DNA from: Desmodesmus armatus
Lineage: Eukaryota; Chlorophyta; Chlorophyceae; Sphaeropleales; Scenedesmaceae
DNA length: 64,000 bases
Assembly: GCA_007449985.2 (NCBI GenBank)
Contig: VIIQ02000739.1
Span: 62,001-126,000, forward strand
Direction: 5' to 3'
The notes under the pieces are model-generated. The model searched no databases. It saw only the letters and a list, made by a program, of their open reading frames with translations, and was not told the DNA's origin. Every line of letters begins with the position of its first letter. The first letter of the stretch is position 1. Position numbers and translations under genes: made by a program. Shown here piece after piece: positions 12,237 to 24,487 of this stretch.

Positions 12237-15200
12237 CCACCACCAGCAGCAGCAGGGTCCCCATTGCTTGGCTCTGAGTTGGCCTTGCCCGCCTGCTTGG
12301 TGTTGTTGGCATTGCCCAAAGTCCTGAACTTGATCTTGCGGATCTGCAAGGAACAGCAGCAGCACAGGAGGGGAATGAGCGGGCGCAACCAGGCAAGCAC
12401 AACACGACATGATTCCAACACTGCTTGCACACCTAAGCCACCAAGCAACATGAATGCATGCAAACAAAGCAGCCAGTGCTGCAAGAACTGACTCCCCCTC
12501 ACGAAGCTGTCCCTCGCTCTCCTCTCATGTACATGACATCATCACACAATGCTCATACATGCTGTGAGGCTTCAAAGTAGCCGCAGGTATCACTCTCACA
12601 GTTGAGAGTGTATGAACAGTACATGGAGGACTCAGTTAACTACGGTCAAGCCTCGCAGCACGCAATAGACCTCTACTACTTTCAACCCTCACAGCACAAG
12701 ATGGAACCACCCGCCCCTAAACCCTGATCAAAACCCACCTGGCCCATGTTGAGCTCCAGGTCGGGGTACTTCTCCTTCATGTCCTTGATCACGCAGTGCG
12801 TGTAGCGCTCAGGGTTGACCTGCACATGGTGCTTCACACTCGCAACCAGCTCAGCCATCTGAGCTCCAGACAGCCGCTGCCGCTTCGCTGCCGGCTGCTG
12901 ACACCCACCACCACCACCAGCAGCAGCACCCCCTGCACCTCCAGCTGCAGCTGCTGCAGCTGCTGCAGCCGCCGCAGGACCCAGAGAAGTGGATCCATGT
13001 GGGTGCATCTGCTGCAGCTGCATCTGCTGCTGCAGGGCTGCAAAGCCAGGAGGTGATGCACCCAAGCCTGCAGCACCCAGCTGCATCTGCAGCGCCTGTA
13101 GGTGGGTGACTTGAGCGCTGTACTGCTGCTGCATGTCCCACGCCGGCTGCTGCTGCTGCTGCTGCTGAAGCTGGAGCAGCTGCTGCACGAGCTGCTGCTG
13201 CTGCTGTTGGTCATACCCTGCGGCTGCAGCCCCCATGTAGGCTGGGGGTTGCTGTGCTGCTGGCAGCGACGCCTGGTGCTGTAGGCTGAGGTTAGCTGCT
13301 GCTGACAAAGCCTCTGCCAGCTGTGCCGGCAATGGTGACGATGCTGCCACAGCACTGCAGCTGCCGGACTCATGACCAGAGCCCGCTGTGGCATCATGCT
13401 TTCTCTTGCTGCCAGCCGCCACAGGCTGCAATACAGCTGCTGCTGCTGGTGCTGGTGATCCTGCAGAAGGGTCGCTGCTAACTGCAGCTGCAGCAACAGC
13501 CTCTGCTGCTGCCGCTGCTGCCTGCTTGTCCCCCTGGTTGGACGCATCCGGCTGCTGCTGCTGCTGCTGCATGTTAGCGATGCCAGACAGTAGGTGCATT
13601 GCCTCTGCTGCAGCAGCAGTGGCGGAGTCAATGCAGTCCTCTGCATGCCCTGCTGCTGCATCGGCCTGTGGCAGCTTCAGCTGCAGAGAAGGGCTACATC
13701 GACGCGAGCCCTCCTTCACAGCTGCTGCTACTGCTGCCGCCGCTGCTGCCACGACGGGTGTGGCTACCTCAATGGATGTGTCTGGCTTGGGTAGCTGTGT
13801 CTGTTGTGCCTCCAGCTGCTGCTGCTGCAGTGCCGAATGGACAGCCAACAGCGCTGCACTGACAGAGTGCCCACCGAGCGAGACAGTCTCTGGCGAGTCG
13901 CTGTCATGGGCCTGCAGTGCAGCTGCCGCTGCAGCCTCTGCTGCTGCTGCTGGTGAGGTGGCTGCTGCTTCCTGCTCCTCACTACATGAGCCTGCTGCAG
14001 CTTCTGTTGCTGCCTCTGCTTTGACGACCACACTGCTGCTGCACTCAACCGGCTGCTCAGCAGATGCAAGCTGCATTGCAACCACCTGCTGCACCTCTGT
14101 CGACTCTGCAGCTGCCGCAACAGAGGGTGCTGCTGCTGCTGCTGCTGCTGCAGCGGCAGCGGCTGCAGATGCCAAGCCCACAAGCCCATGTGCTGCATCT
14201 GCAGCAGCCAGATGCTCTGGCATGGCACCATCCTGCTGCTGCTGCTGTCCTGCACCTGGCTGCTGCTTGCTGGCCTCGTTGGCCCTGCAGGAGCACGATC
14301 AAAGTCAAATTTGAATATAGAATGAACTCAGCTGAGTCATCATGAGTCAGCAGAAAGTTGCAGCAGTGGCATGTATGTGTTTGAGGGGTTGCCATTGCGC
14401 ACAGTGCCATGTTGCGAGGGGTGGGGACTGCCATCAATAAGAGTGAGGGTGCCTCTGACACACAGCACAGATGGCATGTGACAGCTACAGCTACAGCAGC
14501 AGTCCAGCACGCCTGCCCAGCCACAGCTGCGCACCTGAACTTGATCTTGCGCACACATGCATTGTTGAGCTCGATGCCAGGAAAGCGTGCCTGCATCTCC
14601 TTGATCACCAGCTCTGTGTATCTGCTGGGGTACTGTGCATAGTTGCGCTCCACACTCTCCAGGATAGCTGCGTGCTGCTCACGAGTAAAGCGCTGCTTGC
14701 GTGCGCCAGCGGCCTTGCCAGCACCAGTTGCTGCTTCAGCTGCCGTGCCAGGTTGTGCTGGCTCTGATTCCGGCACTGCTGCTGCTCCTGCTGCAAGACA
14801 GTCTGCTGTAAGGCCCAAAGCTTGCAGCAGCTCGTGGCTTGTTCCCAAGAAGCCAGGGAGGGCAGGACAGTGGGCCCCCTCTGCTGCCAGCTGCTGCTGT
14901 TGTGGGTCTTGCTGCAGGATTCCTGCTGCTGCTGCGGCGGCATCAAGGGAAGCTGTCATGCTGCCTGTCAAGCTCATCAGGGCAGCTGCATGGCTGCTCA
15001 GTCCCTCAGCTGGCTGCTCGCAGGAAGAGTGTGCTGGCATGGAGCAGGGAACACCACCTGCCTCACAAGCTCCCTGGTGCAGGCCAGCTGACAGGTTCAG
15101 GGGCTGTATGTGAAGCTGGGGTGCCTCAGGCAGCGTGCTACTGGGAGCATAGCTGCTGCTGTGGTCCACAGCCTGCGGAAGGGCCCCTTCAGCCTGAAGA

Positions 15201-15520
15201 CTGTTGTAGAGAAGGGGTGCAGGTGGCGCAGACGCCTCAATCTGCTGCGCAGCAGCTGCAACAACCGTAACGTCTGCACACAGAACGCGGAACGTGTCAG
15301 AGGAAGGCTGTGGAGTGGCGCAGGGCCACGGAACTCTGCTGGAACGAGGATGAGGACGCTCCGCACCTTGGGGAGGCACCCAACCGCGGGCCAGGTCATT
15401 GAGCAGGCTGACTTGCACGCCTGAGACTATGTTGGCAGCGGCAGCATCTGCCACGAAGCGCTCCAGGAGCTCAGCCAGAACGCAGCCCGATTGGGTGGGG
15501 GCGGCAGCGGGCCCCACCAT
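12161..15520 (-). CDS. Gln/Ala-rich protein with two basic RKIKFR-ended motifs, function unknown
   Basis: Exons 15520-14535, 14284-12739 and 12343-12161 join in phase to about 904 residues, starting at the first ATG of the long frame. I do not recognise the family. Two copies of a ~55-residue motif are visible. Copy one has the core YPSRYTELVIKEMQARFPG, copy two NPERYTHCVIKDMKEKYPD, and both end in (V/I)RKIKFR. Each RKIKFR lies at an exon boundary: copy one is split within its last codon by the first intron, and copy two starts the third exon. The rest is low-complexity Gln, Ala and Ser. A repeated basic helical motif with poly-Gln/Ala linkers suggests a nuclear DNA-binding or transcription regulator; this is inference only. 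No frame break is needed. It is divergent to the KH protein gene across 1.8 kb. Confidence 0.75.
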
Positions 15521-17362
15521 TGGTGAACGAACTGTTTTAAGAAATCAATATCTTTGACACAGGGCGCATGCGTGCAGCAGCCTACACCGTTCCACCGTCC
15601 CCTGCTTCCTCGGGGACGTTTTTGGACGAAAAGAGCGGTGGGAAAAGCGTCTACGTCACTCCAGAACCATAAGATAACATATGTCTGGGCATGGAACGCC
15701 TGCAATGCAGTGCATTGAGACCCCAGTCCGGGGTTGGCTTCTGTGTTTTAGCAGGTGCTGAACAATGCACGAGTACGGCTGAATTGGTCTCAAAACAATC
15801 AAATTGGCCCTCTTCAGTGCTCATATGCCCCTCCTCCCCACATTCCATCATGTCCAGCCCATGAGTCATGGCCCCGCTCCCTAAGGGGAAGGGAAAGCTT
15901 GCCAGCGGCAGCACTGCCTGGTGACCACGCCTGTGGTCACCACGGTTTGTGGGTGGAGATGTATCCTGGTTGATGGCAAATAAGTTGCCACCTGCCCACC
16001 CTGACCCCCCCCCCTCGTCACCAGCTATTGTGTGCTGCACTTTCATACAGGGCTGCCTCCCCATGGTACGTAGGGACTTTCTTCTACGTGGGGTAGTGGT
16101 TATCAGTGCTGCTGGCGGCCAGGTTGTCCTCCCTTGCGTCAACTTGCTGCCAACACGCCCTTGCCCCCTGCACTCCCTCTGCCTCCCCCTGCTGCTTCCC
16201 TCAGCCTGACAGATGGTGCCAGGAGGAGGGGGTGAGGTATGGCCACTCAAGGGGCTGATGTTGGGTTGGGATCTGGTTCACACCAGGGGTTGCACCAAGG
16301 TTGAGGGGGTGGGGGGCCGGCTGCAAGGGCATTTGGGCTGTGGGCACGGGCCCTGACCGTCAGCGGCTGCTTACGACTGTGCCCTATAGCAGCCGCTGCT
16401 GGCAGCACTTGCTCCTACAGCCTGTACACGTGATGCAGGCTGTGGCTGCCTGCCTTATCAAGCAAGGTATCACTCAGCACCTGCTCGACTGTAAGCAGGG
16501 ATCAACACCGTGCTTGTACACCAATGCCAGCCATCTTATCAAGATCTTTGTGGCTCACAGTGAGTAGGGCCACGGTCACCACATGACTGACAAGACATAT
16601 CATTGGGGACCATGATCCAGTGACTCAGAGCGTTGCTGCCACTCCAGGACTCCCGGGCAATAAAGGACTGGGGCGGGGGAGGGGACGGGGAGAGGGAGGG
16701 GGGGGAGGGGGCTTTATGGTTTCAGACACACCTGGCCGATGGCTCCGTTGGATACGGAGAAGTACGTCTCAGGGACGGTTTACCCAAGTTGTGCTTTCTC
16801 AACAAAGTCACGAAGGCAGGCAGGGGGAGCAGCATGTTTCATGTGCACGCCAGTGTTGGCGCTGCAGGCCCCAAATCATGGACCAAGGGACCCTAGGTAA
16901 AGGCTACAGAAAGGCGTGCAGCTTCCCTAACAAGCTGTAGGAGGTGTTGCCACACATGGAGAACAACCTGGTGCACCCCTGGGGAGCTGTCCCACAGTCA
17001 AACCATGATTGACCCCCTGGACGTCTCACTCACACTTTCTTCCAAGGTGCTAGGGATGGTGCATGGGATTTGTTAGCGAATCGGCCTTGAGGAAGCTGTG
17101 CCTTGACCTGGCGCTTCAGCTCAGATCATCGACTTTGCCCAACCACAAAAGCCAGCAGCAACCCGGGTTGGACTAAGATCAGATCCATCTTGGGCATACG
17201 CGTTTTTTTATTGCCGTGGCAGCATGCTCGGCAAGCGGTCCTACGATGTGAGCAGCCTCCCCATGACAGCACTGCTGTTGTTCCCGCTGTGCAGGTGAAG
17301 TGGCCTCTCAGTACAGCAGCATGTCACGTCCACTTCATGTGTGTCTCGCGTTTGCCTTGAAC
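15521..17362. other. Divergent intergenic region with possible decayed coding fragments
   Basis: Lies between two divergent genes, so it should contain both promoters. It holds C and G tracts (near 16007 and 16690). Some plus-strand segments look as if they once coded. At 16430-16560 an open frame of balanced composition (core MQAVAACLIKQGITQHLLD) ends at a GTGAGT-like donor. At 16730-16895 a second frame contains DGLPKLCFLNKVTKAG. Neither matches a family I know and stops interrupt the surroundings. A decayed transposon or gene remnant is possible. Confidence 0.35.
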
Positions 17363-20300
17363 ATGCAGGAACGTGGTGATAGGCGCCTTGGCGCACCCCA
17401 CCCGGACAGCGGGCAGCTGCACTTCCGCATGTTGGTTGGGGTCAAAAGGCTGGCTCTGTCATCGGAAAGGTGAGTGCTGGAACTCCTGGCTGCTATCCTT
17501 TGCAGGGTATGACTACGTTCCACAACCCATCTATGCAGTTTCCCTGCACTTTCTTTGGAGACTGGGCAATCTTGACCAAGCTGTGAGGTTCCATTCAACT
17601 TGCACCGCTTCATGCCGCAGGGAGGGGACTTCATACAGCTGACACGCAAGATGACCGGAGCCAAAGTGGCTGTGGACAAGCCAGTGGGCAGGGCAGAGGA
17701 CCGGCTGGTGCACGTGGAGGGGCCAGACGAGTGAGTGGCTAGAGCAGCAAATGCCTGGGTTGCAACCAACCAGCAGGCCCAGCAAGCATCCTCCTGTTGC
17801 CCTGTTGTTTGGCAGTTGACAGTGCATGTGTGGGTTCAAAGCAGCAGGCAGCAACAAGCTCAGGACAGCTGTACAGTAGCCGATTAGTGCTAGTGCGTGC
17901 TGGCAGCGGCAGCTGGGATGCATACCTGCGCGAAAGGCATCGGAAGAACATCTGGGTACAGTCCTGCTATCAAGGCAGGGTGATAGGAAGAGCAGTATCA
18001 AGGAGCAATGGACGTTGCTGTGCATGCAGGCCCGGCAAGGACCTACCTGGCATCCAGGACGCTGTCCTGCGCACTGCTGAGCGCATCCTGGGGGACGAAA
18101 ACCCCGATGATGGCTCCATCAAGTTGCCTCACAAGTGCCAGCTGCGCATGCTGCTGTACAAGCCCCAGATCGGCCTTATCATGGGCAAGAAGGGTTGCAC
18201 CATCAACGAGATGCGCAACAAGTCCAGCGCCACCATCAAGCTGCTGTCACCTGCAAACGGGATGCTGATCGTGCCCTGCGCTCTGCCAGATGATGAGATG
18301 ATCACGGTGAGTGTGGCAAGGGGGCCGGCCGCATGGGTAGGGTGGGAGGCTGGTGGGGATCACTTGGTGCTTGTTTGGCTGGAGCCATGCCTTTTCATGT
18401 GGTGCCAAGCACTCCTTGTGACCTGGCCACGAGCAGCAGCGCCTACCACCATTGCAAGCACACATTGCCCTACATCACTGTGATGCTTCTGTGCGTTTGT
18501 GCAGATTGCCGGCACCCCGGACCAGACCCTGACTGCCCTCAAGATGATCACAGACAAGCTGCGTGCCTCAGGCTCAGCACCGCCAGACACAGACCACAGG
18601 CACCACGAGTATGACAACAGGGGCTCTCCTGTCCACCACCCGCAGGACAAGCGCAGCAGGGGAGAGGCGCCAGGTACGGGGCCATACGGCCGTTGGCTGA
18701 GGCGTTTGTTTGCAGCGTAGCTTTGTTCAAACTGAGCCCTGCAGGAATCTGCTCGAGTTGCCTGTGCAGTTCTGAACTGCTGTACTCTGCTTGCGGACCT
18801 AAGCCTGCGAGCAGCTTTGCTAGGATTCACCGCATGCAGTGCTGGTTGCATGGCGCACGTACCTGCACACCCATACTGGTACAAACCGCGCTTCCCACCA
18901 CACGCTATGCACTTCCCGTAGGGTATGGCCCGCCACAAGCACAGGCGCCGCCACCCCACCACATGCAGCCAGCCCCTGGGGCCGGCCACCCTCCCGCCAA
19001 CGTGATCTCCATGGCGCTGCCCTACCAGGCCCGCAGCGTGCTGGACAACAATGACAGTGTCAAGACGGAGGGCCTGTCGGGGCTGGCCACTGTGGAGTAC
19101 AGGTTCCTGGTGCCCGTCAGGCGCAGCGGGGTCATCCTAGGCAACAAGGGAGGGGTGAGTGGCTGTGCAGCAGGGTTGGGGGTGGGGCGGGAGGGGAGGG
19201 CGGTGACATGGCAGGGGTGAGGGGGCAAGAAGGGAGGGGTGAGGGGCATCCGCCATGTTGGCTGGGGGGGGGGGCGAAACATGGGAGGGGTGTGTCTGGG
19301 TACAAGGATGGGGTTGGTGTGGCAAGCCCTAGCCTACCGACAGAAGGGAGGCGGAGGGCAAGAGGTTGTGTGAATGCAGATGTTGCAGTTTATGGGCAAC
19401 CACAGACAGTCACGCTCACTTGTTGTTGTGCTGTGTTTGTGCTGCAGGTTATCAATGACATCAGGAACCGCACGGGCGCACGCGTCAACCTGTTCGACGA
19501 GGAGAAGAACTGCGGGGACAGGATGCTGCAGGTGTGGTGACACAACTACGCACCAGCTATTGATCACGTGGCTGTACCGAGCTTGCGTCGTGATACAGCT
19601 ACTTGCGTGCACTGCTCTGTTACCCAGGACCCACTGGGCAACTGCTGCAACTTGTAGCAAGCCTGAAAACAACCTTGCCATGCAGCACCGCAGCCAGGGA
19701 ACACCTGCTCTGATATTAACGGTTGCTCAAAAAGTCCCCAGTCGCCAGTCAACCTCTTTTGCCGCCAGTTGCTAGTGACAGCAGGGCTGCTTGTCAGTGT
19801 CACGGAGCACTTGCTCTTGCAACTCTGTCCTGACAGTCGTTCTGTGCTGACTATTATTGCCTGCTGGGTTGCCACTGCTGCCCTGCTGCAGATCATGTCC
19901 ACTGAGGACGTGCAGGACCAGCACTGTGCCGCCTTTGACGCAGCCATGGACTGTGTGCAGGCGCTGCTGCATGATGAGCTGCAGGGAGAGCCCACTGGCA
20001 CTGTGCGTGTCATCCTGCAGCATGGGCAGGTTGGGGCTGTGATGGGCAAGAGGGGAGCCACCATCAAGTAGGTCTCAACAGGGCTGACAAAGGCAGCAGC
20101 AGCAGGGCGTGGGCTAGTTTTCGCTAGTTTGGCAGCTTAGCCTTATGCATAAGCCTGCAGCACCTGGAGCCGTTTTCCGTTCTGTGCGTGGGGCATCGAT
20201 ACCAGTGAAAGCGGTGTGACAGCATCAGTCAGGTCCCTGCTGCTCTGGTCAGGGTGAAGCATGCTGCAGGTGTGTCTGAAGCTTTGGGTTGTTGGCACTG

Positions 20301-22612
20301 CCTCAACACAGCCGGAGTTCGGCGTCCACCTTGTATGCAGGCCGCCCCACCACATGTCTTTTTCCCTTTTAGTACACCCTATTAGTACACTGATTGCACT
20401 ACCTTGAAACTCAGGCAATGCATTGAGCGGTGTTTGGCTGCTGGTGTGTCCTGCAGGGAGCTGCGCAGTCTGTCAGGTGCCTCCCTGAACCTCAGCGGCT
20501 ACCCCGACACGCCAGCCTGTGTGAAGAAGGGAGAGGAGGTGAGAGGCATGCGCCACAGCTGCAGCATGGAGCAGTGTAGACACCATGTGGCTGGCCAGGG
20601 AGGCAGCAGCAACTGCAGATTGCGTCCTGGTATCTGTAGTGCAGTCGCCAGTTCTGTTTCCTAAGGTACATGTGTGCTGGGGCACTGTGGTGGATAGATG
20701 CCGATCCCTTGCATTAGTGAATGCCTGATGTTCACATGCATGTGTGTTTTTTCTGCAGGTGCTGGAGGTGCGTGGGCCCCGCAACGCTGTCCTGCTGGCC
20801 ACGCACGTCGTGCTGGTGGCTGTCCGCGGCAACATGGCACGCGGCCAGCTGATCTACAAGTACCCCCTGCCAGCCAACGCACCCCCGCCAACGCACCGCG
20901 GGCCCCCGCCGCCTCACATGCACATGGGGCCTCCGCCAGGCGGCGACCCCAGGGCAGGGCACCACGGCCCGCCACCTCACGCACAGGGACCCCCAGGGGG
21001 TGAGGGCCGCACCCGGGGGTCCCGCTGGGACTCTGCAGAGCCCCGGGGCAACACCAGCGACCCCGGCCTGCAGCAGCGCCAGCCCCTGCCCCTGCCTCCC
21101 GGCACTGTCATTGCAGGAGGGCCAGGAGGGCCCCCACCACCAGGGGTGGTGTATGCGCAGGGGCCTCCCCCAGATGCCCAACGGCTACCTCCACAGCCCC
21201 AGCAGGTGCACTATGTGCAGGGGCCCCCGCCGGCTGGCATCCCACCAGAGGCACAGGTGCACTACATCCAGGGGCCTCCGCCGGGCCAGCAGCTCCCTGG
21301 GCCGCCTCAGCCACAGGTGGTGGTGTACACGTCACAGCCACCCCCTGGTGCTACGTACGTGCAGCAGCAGCAGCTGCCACCACAGCAGGCGCAGCCCCAG
21401 CAGCAGCAGCAGCAGCCCGTGTATGTGCAGCAGCCACCCCCAGCGCAGCAGGTGCAGCAGATGCCTGTGCAGCAGCAGCAGGCGCAGCCAGTGCAGCAGG
21501 TGGTGGAGTACGCAGGTGGTACTGCAACCTACGTGCAGGGCCCGCCGCCCCAACAGCAGCAGCAGCAGCAGCGGCCTCCGGTGTCTGGCCAGCAGACGGT
21601 GGTGTACACCACTGCTGTGCCTGGCCAGCCCCCTCAGCAGTACACAGTGGACCCCAACACCCACCAGCCTGTGCCTGTAGCACAGCACCCCCACCAGCAG
21701 GTCATCACCTCCGGCCCCCCTGGCACGACCACAGTGATGCACGGGCAGCCCCCACAGCAGGTCACCTACGTCTACACCCAGGCTCCGGCACCTGCACCCG
21801 CTGCTGCTGGGCCCGGAGGGCCCCCTGCTGCTGCTGTAGGAGGCTCTTCCGGTCCCCCAGTGGCTATGGGGGTCTTGCAGGCCTCATGGCTGCAGCTGCT
21901 GCCCCACCAGCTCCCGCCCCAGCTGCTGCTGCTCCCCCTGCTGCCCCCAAGGCTCGCGTGCTGCTGACACAGGACCAGGTCGTCAAGCTGAGGCTCAATG
22001 ACCCCATGCAAACTGCCAAGCTGTCTGCGGTAGGTGCTGCCTGACCCTGACTCAGCAACAGGTGTCCTCCCATGACTGCCCATGACGTCTGCTAGCTGCA
22101 CCTTTCAGTCTGGACAAGGGACATCCTGACGTGCTTTGTGGTGTGGGGTCAATGCGCATGCTCTTGGCTGGTGCATTGCGCGTGTCATCGTAGTTTCTTT
22201 GCCACCTGCAGGTTGGGCACCTCTAAAGTGGGGCATGAGACTGCAGCAGCAGGCTTTGCAGTCCGCTTAGCTCCCAATCTGCAAGCTTATCCGCAGTGCT
22301 GGCTAGGACACGTCTTTCACAGCTGCCCTGTGCCCCCTTGTGGTGTTGACAAGTCCTCGCACAACCTTTGTCGCTTCACACCACTTGTGCTTCTCTGCTG
22401 CAACGCTCCCTCTGTGCACGCCCCTTGCGCACTGCCTCTGCCTTCCTCTCCTGCTGCTGCCACCTCGGCTGCCACAGCTGTCTGGTGCCACGGTGACTCT
22501 GTCTGACACCATTCTGGAGAATGGTGCTAGGGAGGTGCTGCTGGCAGGCACTGACAGCGAGTGCAACACTGCCACAAACCTGATGGAGGCACTCATGAAG
22601 TCTGCTAGCTGA
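17363..22612 (+). CDS. Multi-KH-domain RNA-binding protein (PEPPER/HEN4/poly(C)-binding type)
   Basis: Binds single-stranded C-rich RNA by family knowledge; probably nuclear mRNA processing. Exons: 17363-17469, 17621-17730, 18030-18306, 18505-18673, 18922-19154, 19448-19531, 19892-20067, 20457-20538, 20759-22029, 22478-22612, about 881 residues. Four KH domains show the GxxG loop: AGSVIGKGG (split by intron 1), IGLIMGKKG, SGVILGNKGG and VGAVMGKRG. After KH4 comes a ~330-residue Pro/Gln-rich linker with repeated YVQGPPP units. A last KH-like segment (QVVKLRLND to the stop) has no GxxG. The start is the ATG heading MQERGDRRLG. Two one-base frame breaks sit in homopolymers: the G run 17438-17441 just before the first GxxG, and the C run 21854-21858. 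One extra base in each restores KH1 and the C terminus and makes the length divisible by three. Plant relatives regulate splicing, polyadenylation and flowering genes. Confidence 0.87.
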
Positions 22613-24487
22613 GACAGTCCTGTGGGGCAGAGCAAGCGGCTGAATCTGCCAGGTAAGAGACAAGCGTCAGGCGTAGTTTGCTGCGGTTGCCGTCACTGCT
22701 GTTGTTTGCGGGTCAAGAGACGTCATGCTGTTGCGTGGCGGCTGCTGGGGACGGGGGCGGTTGGAAGCATCCCACCAGCAGAGGCCTGCTGCTTGGAGTG
22801 CCGAGACGCTGCAGTCCGACATAGCAGGGTACATGCCACTGCACTGGCCTGTGGCAATCTCTATATTATTCACTGCTTGCTCTCCTTTCCTTGTCTCCTT
22901 GCTTCTGGGTTTCTGAAGCCGCGCAGTCTGTCTCTGATGACGCCAGCCTACTGTCAGTAGCCCACACCCACTAGTCACCTCAACTTGTCATGCGGTACTG
23001 TTGGTGCCACATCTGCCAGGTTGCGGTTCCGGGAGGTCCAGGTGTTGCCTTTGGAGGAGACTTGATGTCTGCTTATAGGCTTCACACTCACTGCTAAGTT
23101 CAAGCCTTGTTGGCGCCTTGCTGCTGTGCTGCATTCTTCAGGTCCATTTGCTGCCGCTGCTGCTCAGCCACACTACTGGCAGATGGCAGCAGGCCTGCTG
23201 CTCTGATGAAGGGATTGTGCTTGCTTGTCCTGCGGCGGCCTGTTCAGTTGCTAGTCTGTGCTGAGCCGCAGTTTCTGCACCCCAGAGCCTCTGCTATCAG
23301 CTGCAGCTTTCCTTTAGCCAGTGGCTCTCACAGTGGCCAAGATGCTTTGTTGTGAGGCTTCACAGGTCTGTTTGGGGTGCCGACGTGGTCTTCTGTGTGT
23401 GTGCTCCAGCAGGGCTCTGCTGAGAGCCGCAGTGTCCACATTTCGAGGCTTAGAGGTGTACTTGTCTTTGGAGCCTGCTACACATTCAATGCAGCATGTC
23501 CCCTTCCGGTTGTGATCTTCTGTGGCCTTGGTGCATTGATTCCTAAGTCGGCAGGAGTGTTGCTGCACTGCGCACTTAGGCCTGATTGTCAGTTTGTATC
23601 CACGTCCCTCCAATGCCAGCTGCTCCGAGGCGGGCCGGCTGACAAGGAGTGGGCTAGGTTGACTGCAAGTCAGCAAGCAGTGCTCCACAGAACGTCTGGT
23701 TGCAGCTCCTCTCCTCTTTCTGGATCCTGTCCTGTCCTCTGCTGTGTTTTGGACATCAATGATATCTGCTGTACTACGTAGTATACTCACAGCAGCCACT
23801 GCTGGCACTGTAAAGCACACCCTGACAGTCAGTAAGGTCGCCCTGGCGCAACAATCAGCACGAGAGTTGGCGAACAGGCTCCTGTATACACAAGGCTGGC
23901 ATGTCTGCAGTAGGGCAGCCCAGTCGTTGCCACCAGTGTACAGCAGGCGTGCAGTGCAGTTCCTCTGTGTGCCTGCAGTCGCACACCTTGCCTATCCCCC
24001 TTTTTTCGCATTCTACCAATACCAATACCAATATTGCAGGTTATATTCTGTTGGATGTGCGGTGACGTACATCTCAGGCCAACATACAGCATTCAAGGAC
24101 GGCTGTAACGATTAGTTCATTGTGTCTGTTTGTTCATTTCAGGCCAAGCAAGCCAAGCATCATTGCCTCATCCAAGGCTAGCTAGCGCTGGTGCCTGTTT
24201 GTTCTTTTCAGGTCCAGCAAAGCAATCAGCATTGGTTCCTTGTAGCCCAACTTGCAGCAATGTGCTGAAACACGATGCCTGTTCTCGCCCTGCACCATCA
24301 CGACGGTCGGAAAAATGATCTGACCACCTGTCTCCCAGGCTGGCGAGTCAAACAGGGACCTTGCAGTTGTGTGCAAAAACGTGGCCCCCTTGGCGCACCC
24401 AAAGTGGCACTGTATCATTCATTTTTGTGGCCTGGCTCTGCTGCAAGCTGACGAACCCTCGCCATCCCGCACTGGACAAACTGCGAT
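22613..24487 (+). other. Long GT-rich 3' tail of the KH gene and promoter of the SpoVS-repeat gene
   Basis: No coding frame recognised. The stretch is rich in G and T on the plus strand, as are other 3' tails here. TGTAA at 24104-24108 is a candidate poly(A) signal, implying a 3' UTR of about 1.5 kb. The remaining ~370 bases before 24488 should hold the promoter of the next gene. A short CCAATA-type repeat lies near 24017-24034. Confidence 0.45.
24104..24108 (+). terminator. Possible TGTAA polyadenylation signal for the KH gene
   Basis: TGTAA on the plus strand about 1.5 kb past the KH stop codon and 380 bases before the next start codon, at the end of the GT-rich tract. Confidence 0.35.

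Noticed and set aside
13388..14314. 308-codon plus-strand Ala/Cys/Ser-rich frame
   Set aside because: It is the antisense shadow of the CAG-rich exon of the minus-strand Gln/Ala-rich protein gene.
15651..16250. 199-codon minus-strand open frame in the divergent intergenic region
   Set aside because: Low-complexity, no recognisable domain, no supporting splice or start context.
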